Assembly (NCBI GenBank): GCA_035610835.1
Contig: CM069447.1
Location: 21,997,259-22,061,258 of the forward strand
Direction of reading: 5' to 3'
Length of the DNA stretch: 64,000 nucleotides
DNA from: Ophiura sarsii
Lineage: Eukaryota > Echinodermata > Ophiuroidea > Amphilepidida > Ophiuridae
Under the pieces are notes generated by a model. That model searched no databases and was not told the origin of the DNA. It saw nothing but the letters and a program-made list of their open reading frames with translations. The translations under genes were made by a program, and so were the position numbers. Below are positions 34,501 to 46,500 of the stretch, one piece after another; the first letter of the stretch is position 1; every line of letters begins with the position of its first letter.

Positions 34501-37500
34501 AAAGGGCAAATCAACTTCTTTTTTTTGTTTGGCCTGAGCCTTGCCGACAACACGTCGGTTTCGATGTGATGGTTCACATTATTTGATTTGATATTCCATT
34601 ATATGTGACCAGTCACTTCAAAAGGCGGCTTTTGTAGACAGTATCCATTTACAAATATTGACCGGAAAGCATGAAGAAAGAAAAAGGAATTTCCCCCTCA
34701 AAATACACCCTTTTTGAGTTTGAATCATTTTTTTGGTAAATTGAGGGCACTATTTCCTTATCAAAGTCTTAGACCCCGTACACACTATAAAATAGCTTCA
34801 TTCAATGAACAATAGTTGATCTTCATTAGTTAATGAAGGGAGCGTACACATAATCGCTTCATAGCTTCATTCAATGAACAATAGTTGATCTTCATTAGTT
34901 AATGAAGGGAGCGTACACATTACCAAATCGCTTCATTGAATTAAGATGTATCTTCATTAACCCCCATACACACTATAAAATCGCTTCATTCAATGAGCAT
35001 TGATCTTCATTAGTTAATGACGGAGCGTACACACTACCAAATCGCTTCATTGAATTAACATGTATCATCATCGAAAGAACCTCTTTAGCATCATTGAATG
35101 AAGATTAGTTTTGCTTCATTCAGTAAGAGCGTACACACTACACATTTCATTAGTTGATCTTCATTAACGCTTCATCCAATAAAGGGATTTTTGGTAGTGT
35201 GTACGGGGTCATAGAATCCCATGATGCTTTGTTTTAAAGATAGCAGGTGCTATCACAAGATCATTTTCAGTGTGCAATATATCCGGTATCGCATAGCGAA
35301 ATGCTCCACAATTTTGAAGAATTGCTAATCAATTTCCCAATTGTTTCGCATACAGATGTGATGAAACGCTACGCAATATTTGGAATTGCTACACAAATAA
35401 AATAGTATATATTGCACACTGAGATTCATATTATCATTTTACATTATATGTTTTAACTTTAACGGTCGTTTTCTCAAAATGCGATCTGGGCCGTGTGTCA
35501 TTTTAAAGCTTACAAAAATACACTTTTGCGTGGAAGTAAAATCTCAATTTTCATTTTGAACGACTAAAGCCCCCTTTTGATGTGACTTGTCACATGTAGT
35601 AAATGATGCTTAACACTTTCCACACGGCAGTCGTCTGCAGATGACACTTCCACAATTTCACAACAAAATGTTCAAAAATTTCAACATTATTGAATGTCAT
35701 CACCATATTTGGAATCACCGTGACAAATGCATTAAAATAAGTACAAACATGCCTAGTATTGGTTCTGTAATTCCTGAGATAAACTTTGAAAATTGGGAAC
35801 GGTTTCTGAAAAACAATCTCTGGTGTTGGCTTCATGCTAGGCCCTCCGGTAAGAGGTACATGTACCAGGTGAATCCCCCTCCTTACCCCCTCCCCTTTCC
35901 CCATGTTCTATGGGCACGGCCAACCAACGTTTTTTGGTTCTTTTTATTAATTTTCAAAGCCTTTTTTTTAACAAAATTGTTTTGTATATTATTCAAAAAT
36001 TAATTGTTTAACCCTAACTCTACTACACCACACGGCAACAGATTCTTTTTCCGACCCCCAAATTCACCAGAAATGTTCCCCGGGATTTGAACCCCGGACC
36101 TCCTGCACCAAAGCCCAGCTGCCAATCCACTACACCACGGCTCCACTATACCTCGGCTCAGTATATTCGCCTCGTTATATAGTCTGGGTCCATTTTGGAG
36201 CCCAAAAACGTGCATGCGGGGTTATATAAACAGACTGGCCGTGTTGTTGCCGTGTGGTGTAGTAGGGTTTGGGTTATAGTGATGAAAATTACAACATTTT
36301 GGAATGATAAAAAAGAGAACAAAAATGCTGATTAACCCTAACCCTACTACACCATACGGCAACAGATTCTTTTTCCGACCCCCAAAATTCACCAGAAATG
36401 TCCCCACGCCTCCCCCAGGATTTGAACCCCGGTCCTCCTGCAACAAAGCCCAGCTGCCAATCCACTACACCACGGCTCCACTACACTGTTTGAAAAAATC
36501 AGAACTGTTTTTAAACATTCTTGATTATTTCTTTTAAATTTTTGAAATGTTAGTAGGTGTGCTGTTGTGTTGTAGCGATTTGGAAAGTTCATATCTAAAT
36601 TGTAAAATTAATTCAAATATAATATGCATAATTCATGTGTTCATATTTCTGTATTCCTAGGTTGGAGGATACCAGCTGCCATTCATGTGTCTGGGTGTTG
36701 CGGTCATACTCAGCGTCATTCTAAACATATTTTTACTCCCATCTCAAGGTAAGAAAAACACATACATGTACTGTAAAAGTGGAAATTTTCGCGCATGTAA
36801 TTTTTCGCATTTTGAACAATTTTACTTGTGTTTATGTTCACGATTTTGAGCTTCCTTACATAGACCTACATACAAAAATGAATATAATTGTGTGTTTTTA
36901 TTTACGCTGTAGCTGCTTGGTGCGCAAAAATTAATGTAGCGCGCAAACTTCCACATTTTACAGTAACCCTAAACTTGGCTTCGTGGGTCTGGGAATAAAA
37001 CTATCAGGGGTGAAAATAGGGTACTTTGTTGTGTGTGGGGGGGGGGGGGGGGGGGCTGGCTCTGCCTGCACCAGGAATTGAACCCGAGTCGCTTGTGTGG
37101 CAGTCCCGCCCCTATCAAATAGAGCCAAGCAGTCAACTTGGAAAATTGTGAGATTTTCCTTCGCAATGATAGCCAGGAGATGGACTGGGGAAGAAAAATG
37201 TTTTTAGCATTCAGTGCTGTTAGGGTTATAACACTTTCCATGCGGCTATTATTTTTACCATACACAAAACAGATTTTTCAGAAACCGTTCACAATTTTCA
37301 ACCAATACTAGGCATGTTTGTACTTATTTCAATGCATTTCTCATGGTGATTCCAAATATGGTAATAAAATTAAATAATTTTGACCTTTTTTGAAACATTT
37401 TGTGAAATTTGGAATGTCGTCTGCAGCTGCCTGCCGCGTGGAAAGTGTTGACCTCAGAGATGTTAACCTCAGACACAACTCTGAGACCATACGGTATATT

Positions 37501-40500
37501 TCAAGTGAAGGGGTTTAAAATATTCTCATTTCAAGAAACATAAAAAGGGTACCTATTTGGAATCCTTGGAGTTCTTTTTTTTGTTTTTGTTGTGTGCATC
37601 AGCTCCAATATAAACGAGATTGTTGTACGCCCTGGATCCTATAACGCTGAATAAGATGCATGTTAATTGTATAGCTAATAGGGTTAAATGCAAACAAATT
37701 TGCTGTCATACTTGAAACTTGATAGTTGACTTCCATAAAAGCATTATCTGCTGTCCCGGAAGCTGACAATAAGGCCCCAAAAAAAGATATGTTGTGTTGC
37801 CCTCAAGTGCCAAAAAAGATTGGGGGGGGGGGGGGCCTGAAAAATATATGGTTTATGTCAAGACAAAATTGGTATAGGCCCATATGTCAATTTAACTAAT
37901 GTTTCTAGTGTGACAATAGTCTAAAAAACATTTATGTTGGCTTACTTATTCATTTCATGTAAGAAATAGTAACATTTAGACACTTTTAATGTTTCTAGTG
38001 TGACAATAGTCTAAAAAACATTTATGTTGGCTTACTTATTCATTTCATGCAAGAAATAGTCACATTTAGACACTTTTAATCAAATTTAAATCTAAAAAAA
38101 ACCACAACACCTTGGTTTCACGCAGTGGCGTACCCAGCTTTTGGAAACAGGGGGCCACGACATAGTTGTACCGACATGTACCGACAACAAAATGTTTACA
38201 GACTCAAAAAAATCGTAAAGTTGCCCAATTTTTTCCCGCCAGCAGCTGAAATCTTGATAAGTGTGGTGGGGGGGGGGGGGGGGGGGGGGGGGGGTGACGT
38301 TATCATTAGAACTGGCAGAAAAAATTGCATGGTCAAAATCAGAAATGTACCGACGGGAGCTCGTGTGTACCGACGTGGTTATTTCAGGGGGACCGACAGG
38401 GTTATTTCAGGGGGACCAACGGGCCCCCCTCTGGGTACGCCACTGGTTTCACGTGGATATTGATGGATGTTTCTCTGGAGGGATGCACGGGTGGAGTTTG
38501 CCTTAGATGTGACCTTCTGAATGTGGTGGTTCCAATTGAGACTGCGATGAATATTAACGCCCAAGTATTTGGCAGTGTCTGCCTCTTCGAGAATATGGCC
38601 ATGGAGGTTGTAAGGTTCTTTGATGATGTTTCTCTTGTTGGTGACATGGAGAATTTGACATTTTTTGGGATGAAATTCCATCTAACAGTCTGCCTCCCAC
38701 TGCTGAAGCTGGTCAAGGTCATTCTGAAGTTTGTTGGCATCTTCAGTGGACTTAATCTTTCTATATTGGTTTGTAGTTGTTGGTATTTAAGTGGGTGTTG
38801 TCCTCTTCCTTGTCTAGGATTAGCTTTAACAATTTGAGGTAATATGATGTCCACTAAACATAGTTCCACCATTGCCTAATCACTTTTATACAGGCAATTT
38901 AGCTATTGGCCGGTCATAAATTCTCCAATTCCCAGATGAGGCAGACCAGTGATCATGCCTTAGGCACTGTGTTGATGTAAATCCCACACATGACCTTGTT
39001 AGTCAACAATGGCAGCAGACTAAACAGCCTGGAAACAGACACTTTATGGCCTCGGGGTCTTTGGTCTGTAAGGCCAAACTAATTAAATAGTTCATCTCAA
39101 AGCTCCCGCGCGCATTAGTAAAATCGCCCACGTTATTGGATTGATTTTTTTTTTTTTTTTTTCCGTGGGTTTTTTTTCTTCAGTTTTTTTCTTTCTTTCT
39201 TTTTTTTGTTAATAAATAAAAACAAACACAAAGTTAGATTTTCCTTTGTAGATGTGACTTTTATTTGTCTGCCATTTCATATCTTCATTTGTCTGATCGT
39301 TAAAGATGATCTTGGTGTCAGAAAGCCTGGTCTCGAGTACACTAGTATTGCCGCAATAGCATATTTTACTCTTGTCATCCTGCAGTCTGGAGAAATAATA
39401 AAATGAAATTTAAAAAAACCAAGAAAAAAAACGCATTCCGCATTAGGTTTTCAACTTTGGGAGAGCTTTGAGACAAACTATTTAATTAGTTTGGCCTAAT
39501 GCAAAAGTTACGTTCTCATCAGCGGAAGTAGAATCCGGACGTAAGTTTATCGGAATTAAGTGCTGGAGTAGTGAATGATGTAGGACGATGCTACGTCCGC
39601 CTTACATCTACTGATTTACTCTCTTGCCATTTGGGCAAGAGTAGCGGGGTGGCGTAAGATCCTTCCGGATGTTTTGGAGAGTGTTTTGGATGTCTTATTT
39701 CAACAATAAGTTGTGGAGAGCTTTTCGGGGATTGCTGGTTGAGTTTAAGTTTTTGGAGAGTGTTTTGGATAGTAACCAGGTTTCTGGAGAACCATCGGGT
39801 AACTCTCCAAAACAGCCAACTGCCCCCCAAAATGCTCTCCGCTAGTGGAGATGGTTGGATTACTTTAAGAATACTCTCCACAAGGTACCGGGTAACCGGA
39901 CCCGGTGACTTATTTTTTTGCCATGGGTAACTATAACGTTCGATGACCGTGTGAATGTAATTTACGTCTAATGAATGTATGGGGTTTGACCTTTCCTGTG
40001 TAACCTTTGGGCACTTTCGGGTTATGATTGCATCCTTTATTGAAACGCCCCTAAAACGTTCTTGTCTTGCATCCTCTTCAGCGAGTTTAGCTTCATGCAG
40101 TCATCCATCATACGATGAAGATATGGAATTAAATCCGCGGAAGCGTTGACATCCGCAAAATAATAATGACGAAGCAGCATAGGAATATTAAGGAGAAATT
40201 TAAACTCATATTTCATGATGAGTCGCGAGAAATTTGTTCAGCTATTTTTTGACATGACTAGCATTTTGAAATCATGAGAATCTAAAAATTGACAAAAATA
40301 ACCCCCAAAACATTTTTGGCATTTTTCTCCATTCATAACTCTGCCTAATTCCGCCTAGTTTTGACATGCAGTGTCACATTTGATCATTTTAAGGGGGGAC
40401 TCAAGGAAGTTTTTGACTTGATTTTTTGAAATTTGTGAGTGCTGCAATTAATGAAGCGCCAAAAAAGTGATTTTTTTTCTTCTTTTTTTTCCCCACTTTT

Positions 40501-43500
40501 TTGGCCCTTTTTGGTCAAAATTTCAAAAAATATGAAATTTAGTTTAAAAAAAAAAAATCATCCCTAAGTTAGTGTCTTTACATCATAATCTAGCAATTTG
40601 GGAATTTTTTACTCAAAATTATTTTTGTTAGCTATGTTGAATTTTTTGGGGTCAAAAAAAGTATTTTTTGTGATTTTCTCAAAAAATCAACATTTTTTGT
40701 CAAAATTGACGCAAATTTTGGATTCTCTGACCTATTTCCTTTCCAAAAATGTATACTTTTATATACATTTGACTCATGGTTCAATAACTACAGCACTCAT
40801 AAAATTCAAAAAGTGACTTCCTTGAGTCCCCCCTTAAAAATAATTTCCCCCTCTTTTTGCTACAGGTATTCAACAAGATGAGACGGGATCTTTGCGAGAG
40901 GTCCTCTGTATTTTCCCCATCTGGCCAGTACTAATTTCCTTGTTCGTCAGTAGTACTGCAATCGGGTTTCTGGACCCAACTTTATCAACACATCTCCATG
41001 AGGTAGACAAAAATTCAGTTGATATCAGTAGCGTATATCTCCGGGGGGTCAGGGGAAAGAATGCCATCCGCTGTCCCACCCCCTGACGGCTTTTACTGGG
41101 AAGGCCAGCTCAAACTACTGGGCTAAAAAGGGCAAAGTGAAATATTGTCCTTGTTTTTATTTTCGCGAATTTGAGCTTCCTGATTTTAGCGCGAAAATAA
41201 ATGTAGCGCGAAGATTTCCGCTTTTGCAGTATTATACATTGTACTTGTGTTGGTGAGATCTTAAGTGAAGGGAGAATATTTAGCTAGACGCATACGCATG
41301 CATATATACACGTTATGACCATGATTGGGCACTCCACAAATGTTCTAAAGTTGATGAATTTCATGTTTTTAGGGTTGACAGCCAGCCCCCTTAATGGAGT
41401 AAATATGGTACATATTTGTTCTTCTCTCATTCGTTCCCAGTTCAGTCTGTCACCGACAGTGATAGGCATGTTCTTCTTCATTGGTAGTGGAGTGTACGCT
41501 TTCATGTCTCCATTCTGCGGCTATTTGGCTGATTCAAAGGTGAGCATTAGTACTCAAATCAAAGAAGATCGATGCACCCCAGCATTCTTAGCGGTCCTAC
41601 AGTACCAGCAGGGCTTATCACCAAAACAAACAGTGCCACACATGTGTTAAAGTAATTAACAGCTGGAGGTCGTCTGGACTTCCACCTTCTAATACGTGGT
41701 AGAGATAGGCATAACTTGGTCAAATATATGAAAAGAAGTTGAATTCCAACTAAAACATACATACGTGTTATTCCAAAAATAAAGGGTCTTTAAGAAAAAC
41801 AAGAAAGGACTGAATTGAAGTCGCATCAATTGTACTACTTGCAGAAAGATTTTTCTTAAAGACCCTCGTTTGACCACATTATAAGCCTTTCATTGTACTG
41901 TAATGTTAATGGGAACCAGTAGACACTAGTGGCTGAAATCAGTAGGTCATGTGATGAAAATAATGCATGCTGGCCTGGGTGCATCAAGAAATCTTCTTTG
42001 TACTCAAATGATGATGCGATCTGTGAAAACCCGCCACATGATGGGATTTATCATGTGATGCGATCTGTGAAAACCCGCCACATGATGGGATTTATCATGT
42101 GATGCGATCTGTGAAAACCCGCCACATGATGGGATTTATCATGTGATGCGATCTGTGAAAACCCGCCACATGATGGGATTTATCATGTGATGCGATCTGT
42201 GAAAACCTGCCACATGATGGGATTTATCATGTGATGCGATCTGTGAAAACCCGTCACATGATGGGATTTATCATGTGATGCGATCTGTGAAAACCCGCCA
42301 CATGATGGGATTTATCATGTGATGCGATCTGTGAAAACCCGCCACATGATGGGATTTATCATGTGATGCGATCTGTGAAAACCTGCCACATGATGGGATT
42401 TATCATGTGATGCGATCTGTGAAAACCCGCCACATGATGGGATTTATCATGTGATGCGATCTGTGAAAACCTGCCACATGATGGGATTTATCATGTGATG
42501 CGATCTGTGAAAACCCGCCACATGGTGGGATTTTTCATACTGGAGATATTTATATCATAAGGAAGCTGAAACTGTGCTGATTACAGCAGAACTGTTTCAA
42601 GTATTTTTCTACGATCACTACAAAAAAAGTTATGAGTGAATGATAATTGTGATGTCATAAAAAAGCTACAAAACAAAATATCATGAAAACAGGTCAAAAG
42701 AGAGACATACAGGGTGACCCCAAAAAATGTTAACACTCCGGGCACATATGATATCTTAAAAGGACAGGAACACACGGGTCTAATCTTGATGTATTATGAA
42801 AGCTGAGTATAAGCTTTCATTTGCATTTTATTGCGTTCCAATTGGTTATTTAGAACGGGAGATATGCTTCAGCAAACATGAGGAAGCAAAATCGGCTTGG
42901 TCCAATTTGCATTAATTACAACTATGATTACGAACTTGTAAGAATGCCAAAAACATTATTGTACAGTAATTCAAAAGTAACAATACCATTGCAACATTTA
43001 ATCATAAGTTAGAATGTATCGATTATTGAATATAATTACGTACAATTGATTTATGGTTAATTTCAGTGCAATACTAGTTTTATTTCAGTGCAGTATTAGT
43101 AATGGATGGACCATTTCAACAAAGAACATGAAATGTTTCAATTTCAATTTTAAAGACTGCTTTACTGACAGCTACCCATTGCACATGGAAAAAGAGTATA
43201 GAACTTGAACTCATGACAAAATACCTATATAATTTATGTGGAATATATTTATTTATGTCTTTTAAGCTTGAAAAGAATCAAAAGAATGCGTTGAAAAGAA
43301 CAAAGAAGAGATTAACTGATGTTGCTTCTTGCTTCGTGCATTTTAAAAGCTTTACTTTCATACTGAGAGGATTGGACCAAGCCAATTTTGTTCCTCATGT
43401 TTGCTGAAGCATATCTCCCGTTCTAAATAATTAGGTCTGTATGTTATGCGACTGACGACTTGTTAGGGTAAATAAGGTGGATCTTGTGGCTAAAATGTGA

Positions 43501-46500
43501 CGTGATCAAGCAAAATGAGTCACATGTCGGCAGTTTTGAATTTTGATATTTGTCCATCATTTAAAAGCAGGTGAAAAATGCTACAGCAGTATGGTCCAAA
43601 CCCCACTAAAACTTCTAGTTTTTAAGTTACAAACTGTTTACCAACTGAGAAAACAAAAGTAAAACATAAGAATTTGTCACTTCTTTTTACCTGTAACTCA
43701 AAAATCAATATTCCTGACATATGACTAATTACGTTTGATCGTGACACAAATGATTTGTTTACTTTTTTCAGGACATGACTCGTACAATGATGGTTCTTGG
43801 ATTCTTTATCACAGGCGTGGGCTATCTACTGTTGGGGCCATCCGGATTGCTGAAATTACCAAAGTAAGTTATATTCTCTATAGCGTGTAGACTCAAGAGG
43901 AGAACTGTTGTATAATATTGATTTAAGATTTAAGGGGTGGGTAATTATTGAATTATTTTGAAAATCTTGAAATTTCAAAGAAAATATGGGGGGGGGGGGG
44001 GGGGGGGAAACCATACCAAACATCAGACCGACCAGTAAAGGTCTTTGTTGCCTTATCTCGTAGATTGTATCTATATATAGTTCCTTCGATTGGTAGTGAT
44101 CCTGCACTCTGCATTTAAAAACAACCGGGTCAAATCGTGCACACAAGCAAAAAACAGGATCAAAGTTTGACCCTGTTTTCTAGATTTTTCTTAGTCAATT
44201 TGGCCCTTTTTGTCTCGCCTGATGTAATCAGGAAGAGACTATGTTATCACTATTTCTGTCCGCCGTCCTCCGTGTGCTAAGAAATACCTTTGTGACGCGA
44301 TATCTGGAGATCTGTAAGGCCTATCTTGATGGGACTTGGTGGAGGGAAGGGGGGTGGTGCGTTCTTTTGCTGATTGAATTTTCAAGGTCATTGGAGGTCA
44401 TTCAAGGTCATCGGGGTCAAATATGCTTAAAACTTTTGTGACACGTTGTAACGCGATATCTAGAGATCCGTAAGGCCTATCTTGATGGGACTTGATGTCA
44501 GGAAAGGGGGTGGTGTGTTCTTTTGCTGATTAGATTTTCAAGGTCATTGGAGGTCATTCAAGGTCATCGGGGTCAAATATGGGGTCAAATAAGATCCGTA
44601 AGGCCTATCTTGATGGGATTTGGTGGGGGGAAGGGGGTGGTGTGTTCTTTTTGCTGATTAAATTGTCAAGGTCACCGGAGGTCATTCAAGGTCATCAGGG
44701 TCAAATATGGGGTCAAATAGATCAGTAAGGCCTATATTGATGAGATTTGGTGGAGGGAAGGGGAGTGGTGTGTTCTTTTTGCTGAATAAATTTTCAAGGT
44801 CATCAGAGGTCATTCAAGGTCATCGGGGGGTCAAATAAGATCCGTATCCGTAAGGCCTATTTTGATTGGATTTGGGGAAGGGGGTGGTGTATTTGTTTTG
44901 CTGATTAAATTTTCAAGGTCATCGGAGGTCATTCAAGGTCATCTGGGTCAAATAAGATCCATAAGGCCTATCTTGATGGGATTTGGTGGACGGGAGAGGG
45001 ATGGTGTGTTCTTTTTGTTGATTAATTTTTCGAGGTCATCGGAGGTCATCTGGGGTCAAATAAGATCCGTAAGGCCTATCTTGATGTGATTTGGTGGAGG
45101 AAAGGAGGTTGGTGTGTTCTTTTTGCTGATTAAATTTTCAAGGTCATCAGAGGTCATCTGGGGTCAAATAAGATCCGTAAGGCCTATCTTGATGGGATTT
45201 GGTGGACGGAAGAGGGATGGTGTGTTCTTTTTGCTGATTAATTTTTCGAGGTCATCTGAGGTCATCTGGGGTCAAATAAGATCCGTAAGGCCTATCTTGA
45301 TGTGATTTGGTGGGGGGAAGGGGGTGGTGTGTTCTTTTTGCTGATTAAATTGTCAAGGTCACCGGAGGTCATTCAAGGTCATCAGGGTCAAATATGGGGT
45401 CAAATAGATCAGTAAGGCCTATATTGATGAGATTTGGTGGAGGGAAGGGGAGTGGTGTGTTCTTTTTGCTGAATAAATTTTCAAGGTCATCAGAGGTCAT
45501 TCAAGGTCATCGGGGGGTCAAATAAGATCCGTATCCGTAAGGCCTATTTTGATTGGATTTGGGGAAGGGGGTGGTGTATTTGTTTTGCTGATTAAATTTT
45601 CAAGGTCATCGGAGGTCATTCAAGGTCATCTGGGTCAAATAAGATCCATAAGGCCTATCTTGATGGGATTTGGTGGACGGGAGAGGGATGGTGTGTTCTT
45701 GTTGTTGATTAATTTTTCGAGGTCATCGGAGGTCATCTGGGGTCAAATAAGATCCGTAAGGCCTATCTTGATGTGATTTGGTCGAGGGAAGGAGGTTGGT
45801 GTGTTCTTTTTGCTGATTAAATTTTCAAGGTCATCAGAGGTCATCTGGGGTCAAATAAGATCCGTAAGGCCTATCTTGATGGGATTTGGTGGACGGAAGA
45901 GGGTAGGTGTGTTCTTTTTGCTGATTAATTTTTCGAGGTCATCTGAGGTCATCTGGGGTCAAATAAGATCCGTAAGGCCTATCTTGATGTGATTTGGTGG
46001 AGGGAAGGGGGTTGGTGTGTTCTTTTTGCTGATTAAATTTTTCCAGGTCATCAGAGGTCATTCAAGGTCAAATAAGATCCGTAAGGCCTCTCTTGACGGG
46101 ATTTGGTGGAAGGGAAGCTGGATGGTGTGTTCTTTTTGCTGATTAATTTTACGAGGTCATTCAAGGTCATCTGGGGTCAAATAAGATCCGTAAGGCTTAT
46201 CTTGATTGAATTTGGTGGAGAAAAGGGGGTGTGGTGTGTTCTTTTTACTGATTAATTTTTTGAGGTCATTCAAGGTCATCTGGGGTCAAAAAAGATCTGT
46301 AAGGCCTATCTTGATTATATTTGGTTGAGAGGGGGGGGGGGTGTGGTGTGTTCTTTTTGCTGATTAATTTTTCAAGGTCATTCAAGATCCGTAAGGCCTA
46401 TCTTGATGGGATTTGGTGGAGGGAAGGGTGATGGTGTGTTCTTTTTGCTGATTAAATTTTCAGGGTCATCAGAGGTCATTCAAGGTCAAATATGGGGTCA

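Noticed and set aside
36083..36480. tRNA genes on the minus strand
   Set aside because: Good A- and B-box motifs but no paired acceptor stem, and the sequence recurs within TIR-bounded repeats.
39591..39930. Overlapping frames on both strands around the GGAGAGTGTTTTGG repeats
   Set aside because: Repeat-driven; no homology to the flanking SLC18B1 exons.
42013..42540. CRISPR-like regular repeats
   Set aside because: Units are directly adjacent with no spacers, in an animal intron; it is a simple tandem repeat.
44862..45992. Repeated 63-75 codon frames (LLIKFSRSSEVI type)
   Set aside because: Produced by the AGGTCA tandem array; duplicated exactly with the 687-bp block.
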